64,000 bases of DNA from Leadbetterella byssophila DSM 17132 (GTDB lineage Bacteria; Bacteroidota; Bacteroidia; Cytophagales; Spirosomataceae), in the NCBI RefSeq assembly GCF_000166395.1, contig NC_014655.1, positions 1,922,001-1,986,000 of the forward strand. The letters are read 5' to 3'. Shown piece by piece: positions 34,519 through 43,937 of the stretch; the stretch's first letter is position 1; every line of letters begins with the position of its first letter. A program made the position numbers and the translations under genes. The notes under the pieces are model-generated. The model ran no database searches. It was given only the letters and a program-made list of their open reading frames with translations, and was not told the DNA's origin.

Positions 34519-35685
34519 TTATTTACCCCATTCTTTTTTTCTTCCCAAAGCTTCAAGGAAGTAATAGTCGGCATAAATAATAGGCACGTCAATTTCTGAG
34601 TTATGAGGTAAATGTCCTGTGCTGTGAAGCAACAAAAAACCATGTGCTTCCCCTTTCGGCGCTCTATACGAACCATCTAAACTCTTCATTATATCATTTG
34701 CAAAAGCGGCATATTTGGCTTTTTTAGGTGCATACTTATCTAATTCGTATAGTGCAGAGGCTATGATGGCTGCTGCCGAAGCATCTCTAGGTTGATCATT
34801 TCCGGGAGCATTAAAGTCCCAGTAAGGAACATTATCCTTAGGCCATCTGGCTTGTTTGCGGAACCAGTTGGCCGTCTCTACGGCCTTTTTCAAGTAAGCC
34901 GGATCACCTGTTTCTCTATAACACATAGTGAATCCATAGAGCGCCCATGCCTGCCCTCTGGCCCAGGTAGATTCGTTCTGATACCCCTGATGAGTGTGTC
35001 TCTGTTTCACCTCTCCGGTCACCGGATCATATCCAATTACGTGATAGGTGCTACCGTCCGGGCGGAAATGATTCTTCAAGGTAGTGTTAGCATGTGTCAC
35101 CGCGATCTTATAATAGGTTGAATCCCCGGTAAAGCGAGTTGCTGCGAACAGCAACTCTAAATTCATCATATTATCGATGATTACCGGGTAATCCCACTTA
35201 TCTCTATTGTGATCCCAGGAGCGTATACACCCTACCACGGGATTAAATCTGGTAATTAAAGTCTTGGCAGACTGAACCAAGATCTGCTTATAAGACTCAT
35301 TACCTGTATATTCCCATCCTTTTCCGTAGCTGCAGTACATCTTGAAGCCCATATCGTGAGTGCCTCCATTAAACTGTTCTTTTTCCAGCTTCTCAGTAGC
35401 CTTCTCCGCTTCCTCTTTCCATTTCTGTTCACCGGTGAAATGATACAACTGCCAAAGAACTCCCGGATAAAATCCACTGGTCCAATCTCCCGGAGCTACC
35501 AATTCCAGCTCACCATTTTTATCCAAGGTCCTGGGTGATACCTTTTTCCCAGCCGACTTACCCGCGGCCTCCTTCACCATGATGGACATCTGATACTCAG
35601 CAAAACGAACAGTTTCTGCAAGGTCTATTTTTTGTGCCCAGGAGATCTGGGCACTAAGTAAGAACAGGAATATTTTCTTCTTCAT
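34519..35685 (-). CDS. GH88 unsaturated glucuronyl hydrolase
   Basis: 388 residues with signal peptide 1-17. Alpha/alpha-barrel enzyme that removes the unsaturated uronic acid left by polysaccharide lyases. Catalytic Asp candidates are Asp111 (NGGTHDMGF) and Asp171 (PVIIDNMMNLELL), the spacing seen in known UGL enzymes; also STWARGQAWALYGFTM and PRDASAAAIIASALYEL. Its ATG shares one base with the stop of the lipoprotein gene upstream (TAATG), so it is part of the susC operon. Together with a PL-type neighbour it points to a uronic-acid-containing glycan. Confidence 0.9.
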   Translation of the reverse strand: MKKKIFLFLLSAQISWAQKIDLAETVRFAEYQMSIMVKEAAGKSAGKKVSPRTLDKNGELELVAPGDWTSGFYPGVLWQLYHFTGEQKWKEEAEKATEKLEKEQFNGGTHDMGFKMYCSYGKGWEYTGNESYKQILVQSAKTLITRFNPVVGCIRSWDHNRDKWDYPVIIDNMMNLELLFAATRFTGDSTYYKIAVTHANTTLKNHFRPDGSTYHVIGYDPVTGEVKQRHTHQGYQNESTWARGQAWALYGFTMCYRETGDPAYLKKAVETANWFRKQARWPKDNVPYWDFNAPGNDQPRDASAAAIIASALYELDKYAPKKAKYAAFANDIMKSLDGSYRAPKGEAHGFLLLHSTGHLPHNSEIDVPIIYADYYFLEALGRKKEWGK

Positions 35686-36191
35686 TAGTCGATATTTAGA
35701 GTGCGTTTAAATGCAGTGGAGAATATGTCTACTCTGTACGCTGTAGAAATATGATCTTCAAAATTGATGTCAACAATTCTCCTTCCCGGAGCAGGGTTAT
35801 TCAAAAGCTTCACATAAACGGTATCTGTAGCTTTTTTGGCTTGAGGGAAGACTATGCTGTACTTCCCTTGCCCGTCAGGTTGAATAGCGTTGCCTTGATT
35901 GTCAACGATCTGAAAATCTACTCCTACCACAGCGGGATTCGCTGCATTAGGTACTAGTGTATACTTTGCCACCGCATCATATGGGCGGGTAAATGAAGAA
36001 TAAAACTGTACGGGAAGTTTTAATAACTCCGTTTGATTCTTCTTCACGGTCACTGCACTATTATTATTGGGTACATACACAATGTAATAGTGGTGGTCAA
36101 ACTCCTCTAGTCCAGAGGGGTACGACTTGTCTTCACAGGAACTAAGTCCTACAAAGAGAGCTAAACTGAGGATAATATGTAAAATTTTCAT
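35685..36191 (-). CDS. PUL-associated surface lipoprotein
   Basis: 168 residues. Lipoprotein signal peptide (SLALFVGLSSC, Cys19) followed by EDK. The mature part is beta-rich and resembles small SusE-position or DUF4843-type lipoproteins that follow susD genes and bind glycan at the surface. Family not identified with certainty. Sits between susD (15 nt upstream) and the GH88 gene (1-base overlap). Confidence 0.6.
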   Translation of the reverse strand: MKILHIILSLALFVGLSSCEDKSYPSGLEEFDHHYYIVYVPNNNSAVTVKKNQTELLKLPVQFYSSFTRPYDAVAKYTLVPNAANPAVVGVDFQIVDNQGNAIQPDGQGKYSIVFPQAKKATDTVYVKLLNNPAPGRRIVDINFEDHISTAYRVDIFSTAFKRTLNID

Positions 36192-36206
36192 TGTTCTAAG
36201 ATGGGA

Positions 36207-37859
36207 TTATTGCCAATTAGGATTCTGTGTAACCTTTCCACCGCTTAAGGTGATCTCTTGTAAAGGAATGGGATAGTAATAATCTCTTCCCGGCTTGAAA
36301 GTACGTACGTTAGTATCTTCCGTCACCAATATACCCTCTCCGTTGATTCTCAAGGTGGAAGGATCAGCTCCTGGCCAATCCGCTGCTACGAATTTTGCGC
36401 CGAGGAGTTGGCCTGGAAGATGAATTTCTGCAGTTTTCCATCTGATCAGATCGTCATAACGGAACCCTTCCAAGGCTAACTCTACCGTCCTCTCTCTACG
36501 GATCTCCTCGCGCATGTTTAGGTTATGGTTAATTACAAATTCATTCGTTAACATGACATTGAATCCTGCTCTTTTACGCAAAGCATTGATGGTAAGGTTA
36601 AGATCTGCATCTGAGATTTGGCCTTCTAATTCATACTTTGCCTCCGCTAGAATCAATAGCACTTCACCGTAACGGATTAGGATCTTATCTACAGTTCCAG
36701 ATCCTGCCGTTTGCCAGTCGGTTAGGTTAAAACCTTTCTTAGCTGCATAAGCTGTTCTGGAGCCAAGGGTGGTAGTTGGCACCCAAGGACCTTTATACGC
36801 ATCCTCACCTGCTTTAAAAACGGTCATGCCTAAACGTGGATCTCTGTTCTCAAAGATGGTATTATAGGATGACTCGTCTTTTTCCGGAACAAAGAAGGAG
36901 GAACGAGTACTTGAGGGCTGATTTTCTGTAGTATATGCTGGTAAACCGTCCGCATACAGATACTGGCGAAGCAAATTACGTGTAGGTGCATTTCTGCCGT
37001 TCTCCATATCTCTGGAATAGCTATGTCCCACGATCAGATTCGATACACTCACCCCATAGATCTTCACGAAAATGTTCTCGGTGTTATTTGGACCTTCAGC
37101 CTCGTGTTGGAATAGACCGTGATAACTAGGATACAAGCTATGCCCCTGAGCTATCACTGCTTGAGCAGCATCTACAGCAATTCTCAAATGCTTTTGCCCA
37201 TCTCCATCATTATGGAATTTAGCGCGAGTACCTGCATATAAAGCCACTCTTGCCTTCAAAGCCAGAGCTGAGCTCTTTGTTACACGTCCGTACTGTGCAG
37301 CAGGCAGCTGACGGTGTCCAGGTAGCCACTGAGCAGCAAAATCCAGATCATCATAGATAGCTTGAAGCACTTCTTCTTTCGGACTTCTAGGACTTCTTAA
37401 TTCCGGAGAATCGATATCCAAGGTTTTTAGTACCAAAGGCACGTCTCCATACTTCTGTACCAATCCAAAGTAAGCCATAGCGCGGAAGAAGCGAGCTTCT
37501 CCGAAATACCTGTTCTTTACAGATTCTGCTACCTGAGCTTTCACTCCTTTTTCCAGTATATTATTGGCTGTGAAAATATCTCTGTAAGCATTACTCCAAT
37601 CACCGCTAGTGGCCGGAATATTCCTGGAACCGTTGCTGATATTGTTCGCCGTTTGGTTAACGTTATCGTCCCCTCTGTTATCTAGCTGGAATCCGGTCAA
37701 CAATTGATAGTGACGGTTAGCAGCATTCATTAAATCAGATTCTGTATTCCAGAAAGCGGCATCCGTGAATTGGCTTTCCGGGAATCTGTCCAGGTCACAA
37801 CCTCCTAAAACTAGAAGACTTACACCTAGTAAAATCTTATTTATCTTGTTCATTGTCAT
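36207..37859 (-). CDS. susD: SusD/RagB family glycan-binding lipoprotein
   Basis: 550 residues. Lipobox LVLGGCDLD; two ATG codons (37859 and 37853) both allow the signal peptide. N-terminal SusD-like domain (FTDAAFWNTESDLMNAANRH, FFRAMAYFGLVQKYGDVPLV, APRSPKEEV-like loop) and C-terminal RagB domain (YGEVLLILAEAKYE, INALRKRAGF, REEIRRERTVELALEGFRYD, DLIRWK). Lid of the SusC channel at the cell surface. Starts 5 nt after the susC stop. Confidence 0.92.
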   Translation of the reverse strand: MTMNKINKILLGVSLLVLGGCDLDRFPESQFTDAAFWNTESDLMNAANRHYQLLTGFQLDNRGDDNVNQTANNISNGSRNIPATSGDWSNAYRDIFTANNILEKGVKAQVAESVKNRYFGEARFFRAMAYFGLVQKYGDVPLVLKTLDIDSPELRSPRSPKEEVLQAIYDDLDFAAQWLPGHRQLPAAQYGRVTKSSALALKARVALYAGTRAKFHNDGDGQKHLRIAVDAAQAVIAQGHSLYPSYHGLFQHEAEGPNNTENIFVKIYGVSVSNLIVGHSYSRDMENGRNAPTRNLLRQYLYADGLPAYTTENQPSSTRSSFFVPEKDESSYNTIFENRDPRLGMTVFKAGEDAYKGPWVPTTTLGSRTAYAAKKGFNLTDWQTAGSGTVDKILIRYGEVLLILAEAKYELEGQISDADLNLTINALRKRAGFNVMLTNEFVINHNLNMREEIRRERTVELALEGFRYDDLIRWKTAEIHLPGQLLGAKFVAADWPGADPSTLRINGEGILVTEDTNVRTFKPGRDYYYPIPLQEITLSGGKVTQNPNWQ

Positions 37860-37864
37860 AGTTT

Positions 37865-40800
37865 TTAGAAAGTAAGATTCAAACCAAAAGAATACGATCT
37901 GTAGAAAGGATAAGTGGTAGCACTTACGTTATTTCCTACTTCCGGATCAAATACTTTCATCACCTTAGTTTGTTCCCATAGATCCTGTCCGGAGAAGTAC
38001 ACGCGAAGCCTTTGGATCTTCTGAGTCTTCATAGGTACATTATACCCCACTTGCACATTCTTTAATCTCAAGTAGTTACCATTCTGAGCCCAACGGTCAG
38101 ATGGTCTATAGTTATGCGCACTGGTCTGATACATTCTAGGGAAGTAAGCGTCCGGGTTTTCCGGTGTCCAGCGATCCATGTGTATAGTCCATGGCATATC
38201 TGCCGTTCCTAGCATAGGAGATAAAGTACCCTCGTTAATCAAGAACTTCCTGTTAGCGGCACCTTGGAAGAAGACAGAAATATCAAAATTCTTCCAGTTC
38301 AGACCTAAATCCACACCATAGGTGTAACGAGCATTAGTAGTGCCCAAGTAAACTAGGTCGCCCGAGCTTTCAGGGGTAGCATCTCCGGCAGAGATCACAC
38401 CATCACCGTTCAAATCCAAGTATTTGATATCCCCGGCACCTGCATTGTTCGGGAAGAATGGAGTGGATACCGTTTTCTTGTATTCCTGGTATTCTTCATT
38501 GGTTTGGAAGAAGCCATCTGTCTTATAACCCCATACGGAGTTTAATGGATATCCTTCAAGCAAAGGAATGACCCCTCCACTTCCTATAGAGTTCAGACCA
38601 TCGTATTTCACCAGTTCATTTTGGTTATCCGAAATATTGAAACCTATCCTATAATCCATTTTAGAGTTAATTCTGTCTCTCCATCTCAAATCCAATTCCC
38701 AGCCCCAACTTTTCAACTCACCAATATTCATCACAGGCACGGACACTCCGATAAGGCTAGGAAGGTTAAGCTGAGCTAACATGTCTTTATTGCGCTTCAC
38801 ATAGTAATCAGCCGTCAAACGTAATCTTTCTTTTAAGAAGCCTACGTCAACTCCTCCGTTCACTTGTTCAACCGTCTCCCAGGTCTTTTGAGGAGATGCT
38901 AATTGCGATTGATACAGATATTGTGTACGAGTATCATTGAACACTAGGTTTCCGGACTGCGTCAAACCGCTGGTTAATAAGGCGATATAATCATATAGAC
39001 CCAATACTGCTCCGTTACCTAATTGTCCCCAAGATCCTCTCAGCTTAAAGGAGGAGAAAAGGCTTTGATCCTTCATGAATTCCTCTTGATCCAATCTCCA
39101 GGCTGCAGAGAAGGAAGGGAATAGTTGCCAACGGTTAGACGGAGCCAACCTTGAACTACCGTCATATCTAAATGAAGCTTCTAATAAGTATCTTTCGCGA
39201 TAATCATAGTTCATTCTTCCAAATACAGATCCCATGGCCCATGAAGCATTGTTGTCTCCATTGGTCTTAGTAAGAGGATCGGCGAAGTTGAAACTGAAGA
39301 AATCATTCGTGATCATGCCTTGAGCCCCTGCAGAGAACTCGTCTTTCTTATAATCTTCATACGAAGCACCACCTAATAAGGTGAAGTGATGTGCATCTGC
39401 TACTGTAAAGTCATAGTTGACTACCCCTTGGAGGTTATTGTGGTAACCTCTGTTCTTCACCATTCTCTTCGTATTGGGGTCATTGATACGGAAACGAACG
39501 GTATTTGTGGTTCTTCCGTACCAAAGGAGGGTTCTGCTATCATTCTCCATGGAATAATAGTCTTGATTTCTCCATGCGGAAAGATCAAAGCTCAAACCTT
39601 TTACCAGACTGTGTATTTTTAAGTTCACCTTGCCGGTAAACGACTCGTAAATACGTTGCTCTAAACCCGCATTCTTCTCGATATCCACAGCATTAATCTG
39701 CAAGTCTCCATTATAAGGCTGGCCAGTGATATCTTCTTCAGGAACGTACAAGCTTTGTCTAGCCCTACTTCTATATAATCTGTTGATGATTTGTTCCGTT
39801 CCGTACGCGTTCTCGTTCACTACAGATCCGGTGTAACCCGCCACGATCTCCAACTTCATGTACTTGTTCAGCTCGGTATTGATATTGGTCTTGATATTGT
39901 ATCTAGAGTTATCATCTGGACCATATCTTAGCACACCGTCTCTCTTGTAGTAGCTTCCTGATACTAGATAATTCGTCTTGTCATTTCCACCACTGATGGA
40001 CAGGGTATGGTTTTGCATGGAATTATACTTATCCATACCTTCTTTCAGCCAGTTGTTATTCCCAAAGTACTCCCATCTGTCTTGGGTAGGGTTTGGCCTA
40101 ACGGAGAAGTTAGAATTCTTTAGCCACTCCATCTGCTCTGCACTGAATTCCGGGTTACCGGTAGCATTGATTCTGGATTCATCAATCAGCATTTGCTCGT
40201 CCCATGAGTTTAGTCTCTGTGGCTGACGGGCCGTGGCGTTAATACCATAGTAAGAATTGAAATTGATTCTGGTTTTTCCTGCTGCACCTTTTCTGGTAGT
40301 AACTAAAACCACCCCTCCTGCAGCACGAGCACCATAGATAGCAGATGCTGAAGCATCTTTAAGTACGGAGATGGACTCAATATCATCTGGGTTTACTAGG
40401 TTCAAGTCCATTTGAATTCCATCTACAAGTACTAATGCGCTGGTGGTATTAGCAGATGAAAAACCTCTGATGCGGATACCATAACCTTCAGCACCCGGTT
40501 GACCGCTTCCTCTGAATACGGTTACACCCGGCAATACACCCTGAAGAGCTCCTGTAGCATTAGCCACAGGACGGTTCATAAGCGCCTCTCCTCCTACTTG
40601 CGCTACTGCACCGCTCAGGTTCACTTTCTTCTGGGTACCATAACCTACCACCACTACTTCGTCCAGGGTAGCAACATCTTCTGCTAATGTTACATTGATA
40701 ACTGAACGATTATTGATGGGTACTTCCTGTGAGACGGTTCCCACGAGGCTAAAGATTAAGACTCCGTTTCCGGGAGCAGCAATGCGGTAATTTCCCTCAG

Positions 40801-40981
40801 CATCTGCCAAAGCAGAGGAATTCGATCCTTTCACCGAGACTACTGCACCCGCAGCAGGCGACTGATCTTCATGTTGGATTTTCCCGCTAACAGTAATTTG
40901 TGCGAGGGCGGCACTACAACAGGCCAACCAAAGCACTAGGACGAAGCCGTAGCTCCGCAATGGGGTAAAACTTTTTGACAT
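37865..40981 (-). CDS. susC: SusC/RagA family TonB-dependent outer-membrane transporter
   Basis: 1038 residues. Signal peptide 1-27; carboxypeptidase-like domain (ITVSGKIQHEDQSPAAGAVV, about 29-105); plug with LDEVVVVGYGTQKKVNLSGA, RIRGFSSANTTSALVLVDGI and SISVLKDASASAIYGARAAG; then a 22-strand barrel ending YSFGLNLTF with the terminal Phe. Imports large oligosaccharides with SusD. First gene of the PUL operon, with a -7-type box TAATTTTG at 41023-41016. Confidence 0.94.
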   Translation of the reverse strand: MSKSFTPLRSYGFVLVLWLACCSAALAQITVSGKIQHEDQSPAAGAVVSVKGSNSSALADAEGNYRIAAPGNGVLIFSLVGTVSQEVPINNRSVINVTLAEDVATLDEVVVVGYGTQKKVNLSGAVAQVGGEALMNRPVANATGALQGVLPGVTVFRGSGQPGAEGYGIRIRGFSSANTTSALVLVDGIQMDLNLVNPDDIESISVLKDASASAIYGARAAGGVVLVTTRKGAAGKTRINFNSYYGINATARQPQRLNSWDEQMLIDESRINATGNPEFSAEQMEWLKNSNFSVRPNPTQDRWEYFGNNNWLKEGMDKYNSMQNHTLSISGGNDKTNYLVSGSYYKRDGVLRYGPDDNSRYNIKTNINTELNKYMKLEIVAGYTGSVVNENAYGTEQIINRLYRSRARQSLYVPEEDITGQPYNGDLQINAVDIEKNAGLEQRIYESFTGKVNLKIHSLVKGLSFDLSAWRNQDYYSMENDSRTLLWYGRTTNTVRFRINDPNTKRMVKNRGYHNNLQGVVNYDFTVADAHHFTLLGGASYEDYKKDEFSAGAQGMITNDFFSFNFADPLTKTNGDNNASWAMGSVFGRMNYDYRERYLLEASFRYDGSSRLAPSNRWQLFPSFSAAWRLDQEEFMKDQSLFSSFKLRGSWGQLGNGAVLGLYDYIALLTSGLTQSGNLVFNDTRTQYLYQSQLASPQKTWETVEQVNGGVDVGFLKERLRLTADYYVKRNKDMLAQLNLPSLIGVSVPVMNIGELKSWGWELDLRWRDRINSKMDYRIGFNISDNQNELVKYDGLNSIGSGGVIPLLEGYPLNSVWGYKTDGFFQTNEEYQEYKKTVSTPFFPNNAGAGDIKYLDLNGDGVISAGDATPESSGDLVYLGTTNARYTYGVDLGLNWKNFDISVFFQGAANRKFLINEGTLSPMLGTADMPWTIHMDRWTPENPDAYFPRMYQTSAHNYRPSDRWAQNGNYLRLKNVQVGYNVPMKTQKIQRLRVYFSGQDLWEQTKVMKVFDPEVGNNVSATTYPFYRSYSFGLNLTF

Positions 40982-41015
40982 TCTGTAGAGGTTGAATATA
41001 GGTTAAAAGATGGAG

Positions 41016-41023
41016 CAAAATTA
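41016..41023 (-). promoter_or_regulatory. -7 box of the PUL operon
   Basis: TAATTTTG on the minus strand, 34 nt before the susC ATG; no TTG at -33, as expected if an activator such as the HTCS is needed. Confidence 0.35.
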
Positions 41024-41273
41024 GGGCTATGAAATCCCTAAGATGGGGGAAAATTCAGTCGAAAGTGGGGTAAAAAACGTTCAAGAGCTCTTCCAGAAAT
41101 GTAGGAATACTTACAAACTAGTCATTATCAATTCTTTGAACTCAACTTAAATTGATCCTAAAAATTGTCAGAAGATTACTAAAAAAAGTAAGCCTTATAC
41201 AGCTTTCTTAAAGAAGGAGAACGGTCCCAATCCAAAACGTCTATTTTTGCGCCCTCAAAAAAACGAAGGAGTA

Positions 41274-42720
41274 ATGCAAAAGATAAGGGGAGTTGAAATT
41301 TTAGCGGGCTTGACCGTAGCCATGATCCCGGAATCCCTATCCTTCGCCATCCTAGCCGGACTTAGTCCTCTGACAGGTTTATATGCTGCCTTTCTCATGG
41401 GATTAATCACGGGGGTTTTTGGAGGTAGACCTGGTCTTATCTCCGGAGGTGCCGGGGCTACGATAGTGGTTCTCATCTCCCTGGCAGCTACAAACGGTGT
41501 ACAGTACCTCTTTGCTGCCGTTATACTTGCCGGCTTATTACAAATTTTAGTTGGCACCTTCAAACTCGAGAAGTTCGTCCGACTCATCCCCCAGCCCGTG
41601 ATGTACGGTTTTTTGAATGGTTTGGCCATCATCATCTTTATGGCCTAGGTATCTCAATTCAGGTCCAACGCTAATTCTTGGATGACGGGAAACGCATTAT
41701 ACACCATGATAGCACTTTCCTTACTTACCATAGCAGTAGTTCTTCTGTTCCCCAAGATTTCTAAAGCTGTGCCGGCTTCCCTGGCATCCATAATTGTAGT
41801 GTTTGGGCTGGTGATTTGCTTCGACATTGATACTAAAAAAGTCAGCGACATCGCATCTATCAGCGGAGGGTTTCCTGAGTTTGCAATTCCACAAATCCCT
41901 TTTACTTGGGAAACCTTGAATATCATCTTTCCTTATGCTTTGATTATGGCCGGAGTGGGATTGATAGAAACATGGTTGACCTTACAAATGGTCGATGATA
42001 TTACGCAAAGCAAAGGAAACTCTGATCAAGAAGCCATGGCTTAGCAAATGTAGTGAATGGCTTCTTCGGAGGAATGGGTGGCTGTGCTATGGTAGCTCAA
42101 ACATTAGTTAACCTCAATGCAGGAGCTAGAACACGTTTATCAGCTATAGTGGGAGCCCTGACAATTTTAGGTGTAATTCTATTTGGTTCGCCTATAATAG
42201 AACAAATACCCATGGCTGCCCTTGTAGGGGTGATGATGATGGTGGCTATCCATACCTTCCAATGGGTTTCCTTCCTTATCATCCGTAAGATGCCACCTTC
42301 TGACATCTTTATAGGCATCTTGGTAGCGGCCATCACTGTGCTACTGCATAATCTTGCAGTGGCTGTACTATCCTTTCAGCTCTGGTTTTTGCTTGGGACA
42401 ATGCTAAAAGAATTCGTACCCGAAAAAGCATTGATGCTGAAGGGAATAAAGTTTATGAGATCTACGGTCCACTCTTCTTTGGTTCCACCACTGCCTTTTT
42501 AGAGAAACTTGAACCGGAGGAAGATCCCAAAGTTATTGTATTGGATTTTAGAGAATCCAGGATAGTAGACATGTCTGCCATAGAAGCATTGAAAAAGATA
42601 GTAGAAAAATACGAAAATGCGGGCAAGAGCCTCACTCTTCGTCACCTTAGTTCTAAGAGTATAGTATTATTAGAACAAGCCAAAGGTTTCTTAAACATTC
42701 CCATTGAAAAAGGCAGTTGA
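41274..42720 (+). pseudogene. SulP family anion transporter with STAS domain, multiply broken
   Basis: Four stretches join into one SulP protein. 41274-41645: IRGVEILAGLTVAMIPESLS to GLAIIIFM-A. Amber TAG at 41646-41648 where relatives have Gln (CAG), then the same frame continues VSQFRSNANSWMTGN to TQSKGNSDQEAMA (about 42040). A frameshift near 42040 moves to the frame LANVVNGFFGGMGGCAM up to VAVLSF near 42375. A second frameshift near 42375 leads to the last part VFAWDNAKRIRTRKSID, the STAS domain (VIVLDFRESRIVDMSAIEAL) and a stop at 42718-42720. At least three independent lesions; not functional. Confidence 0.9.
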
Positions 42721-42726
42721 AAAGCT

Positions 42727-42878
42727 TGATCCTGAATCCTGTCCCCGTTATAAGGCGTAGAAAACAACGCTTTAATGGCAGGTACATGACGTAGTTTAGT
42801 TTCCCCATATCATACGGGGACCGGGGTACTGCCGGAGCTGACTCTGGCAGCTTACTCCGAAGTTAGGGTTAAGGATCA
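42727..42878 (+). ncRNA. candidate structured RNA of unknown class
   Basis: 152 nt with nested complementary segments: closing stem TGATCCT (42727-42733) with AGGATCA (42872-42878); GTCCCCGT (42741-42748) with ACGGGGAC (42814-42821); inner hairpin AAGGCGT (42752-42758) with ACGCTTT (42767-42773); and a long hairpin 42822-42859 in which CGGGGTA plus CTGCCGGAG (16 nt) pairs with CTCTGGCAG plus TTACTCCG around a CTGA loop, with a 2-nt bulge. A second pairing, GGCAGGTAC (42777-42785) with GTACTGCC (42826-42833), excludes the long hairpin. A terminator follows at 42911-42942 on the same strand. Not tRNA, tmRNA, RNase P, SRP or a riboswitch I recognise. It could also be a DNA-level element or the 3' end of the sulP transcript. 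Confidence 0.45.
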
Positions 42879-42910
42879 TAAAAAGTTAGAAATCTAATAG
42901 TTAATGTTTG

Positions 42911-42942
42911 AAAAAGGGCAAGAGATTCTTGTCCTTTTTTTT
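42911..42942 (+). terminator. intrinsic terminator after the candidate RNA
   Basis: GGGCAAGA (42916-42923), GAT loop, TCTTGTCC (42927-42934), preceded by five A and followed by eight T. Same strand as the candidate RNA and the sulP relic. Confidence 0.8.
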
Positions 42943-43038
42943 ATTTATCGCATGTGCAGCTAGATTTTAACCCAAAAAAATGTAGAAAAATTAAAGGTTA
43001 GTGAATCCTATGAGGACTGGTGTACGGCTATATCCAGC

Positions 43039-43233
43039 TCACTTCTCCTTCCTTTGGTACTTATTAAGAAAATACCTAATAAATCCTACCGTAAAAACAG
43101 CAAAACTTATTGAAAACCAAAAGCCCATTTCTCCCGGATGGAATGAACCGAATGAAGTGAAGGCCATAGCAACGATGGATAAAAATAAGAGGCTTACTAT
43201 ATCTCTAACTTGAATCTGATTTTTAAAGAACAT
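43039..43233 (-). CDS. small two-helix membrane protein, hypothetical
   Basis: 64 residues: short N-terminus, helix at about 11-28 (DIVSLLFLSIVAMAFTSF), loop with FHPGEMG, helix at about 37-54 and a basic tail (KYQRKEK). Its composition is typical of a real small membrane protein. A reading frame on the other strand of the same DNA (43001-43213) has no such features. Family not recognised. Confidence 0.55.
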   Translation of the reverse strand: MFFKNQIQVRDIVSLLFLSIVAMAFTSFGSFHPGEMGFWFSISFAVFTVGFIRYFLNKYQRKEK

Positions 43234-43328
43234 GGATTTTTCGATTAAGTCTATAATGCAAGTTAATCAAAAAAAATGAATTTGCCAAATATTTAGACCT
43301 TAAATTACAAGAAACTAAGCCCTTGACC

Positions 43329-43859
43329 TTATTTTTTTAAACCCCACCTCATCTGCACCAGTCCGGTGTCATAAGCTTTTACTTCATGTAGACTCCATTT
43401 GGCTTCCGGAAATCCGGCTTGAAACAATCTCACTCCGCTTCCTAAGGTTACCGGAACGATGGAAATGATCATTTCGTCTATCAGATGGTGTTCCAATAAG
43501 GTCCTGATAACCTGGCCTCCGCCGTCGCAGTAAATATTTCTCCCTTGGGCTTTAAGCTTATTCACTAGGTCCACCAGATCTCCTGAATAAAAGATCAGAT
43601 TCCCATCTCTTTCCCTTGGCGTGCGAGTAGCCACATACACTTCTTTTTCATTCTTGATATAATAATCCGGGCCAATCTCCCTGGCCACATAATCATAGGT
43701 TTTTCGACCTATCAGATACGTATCAATCCCCTCTACAAACCTGGCATAACCGTAGTCTTCTCCTTCCTTCTCTACAGTCTTCAAAAAGGTCAGGTCATCG
43801 TTCTCTTTGGCTATATAACCATCTATGCTACAGGCTATAAATAAACTTAACTTTCCCAT
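43329..43859 (-). CDS. dihydrofolate reductase / RibD C-terminal family protein
   Basis: 176 residues from ATG 43859 (MGKLSLFIACSIDGYIAKEN); an in-frame upstream start at 43892 adds 11 residues that homologues lack. Motifs SIDGYIA, DTYLIGRKTYDY, IYCDGGGQVIRTLLEHHLID and VPVTLGSGVRLF are those of the RibD_C fold, so a NADPH-binding reductase-like protein of the YwjB/YyaP group; substrate unknown. Single gene. Confidence 0.85.
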   Translation of the reverse strand: MGKLSLFIACSIDGYIAKENDDLTFLKTVEKEGEDYGYARFVEGIDTYLIGRKTYDYVAREIGPDYYIKNEKEVYVATRTPRERDGNLIFYSGDLVDLVNKLKAQGRNIYCDGGGQVIRTLLEHHLIDEMIISIVPVTLGSGVRLFQAGFPEAKWSLHEVKAYDTGLVQMRWGLKK

Positions 43860-43900
43860 GGATTCATTTTTTCTACAAAGAAAAGAATCCACGTGAGATA

Positions 43901-43932
43901 CAAAACAAAAATCGCCCGGTTTCCCGGGCGAT
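43901..43932 (-). terminator. intrinsic terminator of the second SusCD operon
   Basis: ATCGCCCGG (43911-43919) pairs with CCGGGCGAT (43924-43932) over a 4-nt loop; on the minus strand the stem is followed by TTTTTGTTTTG. Lies 6 nt after the last gene's stop. Confidence 0.82.
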
Positions 43933-43937
43933 CTTAT

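Noticed and set aside
42781-42878. Short minus-strand frame starting MILNPNFG within the structured region
   Set aside because: Only 27 codons, no promoter and no recognisable protein; the base-pairing explains the sequence better.
43001-43213. 70-codon frame on plus
   Set aside because: It mirrors the 64-residue two-helix membrane protein on minus, which has better composition.
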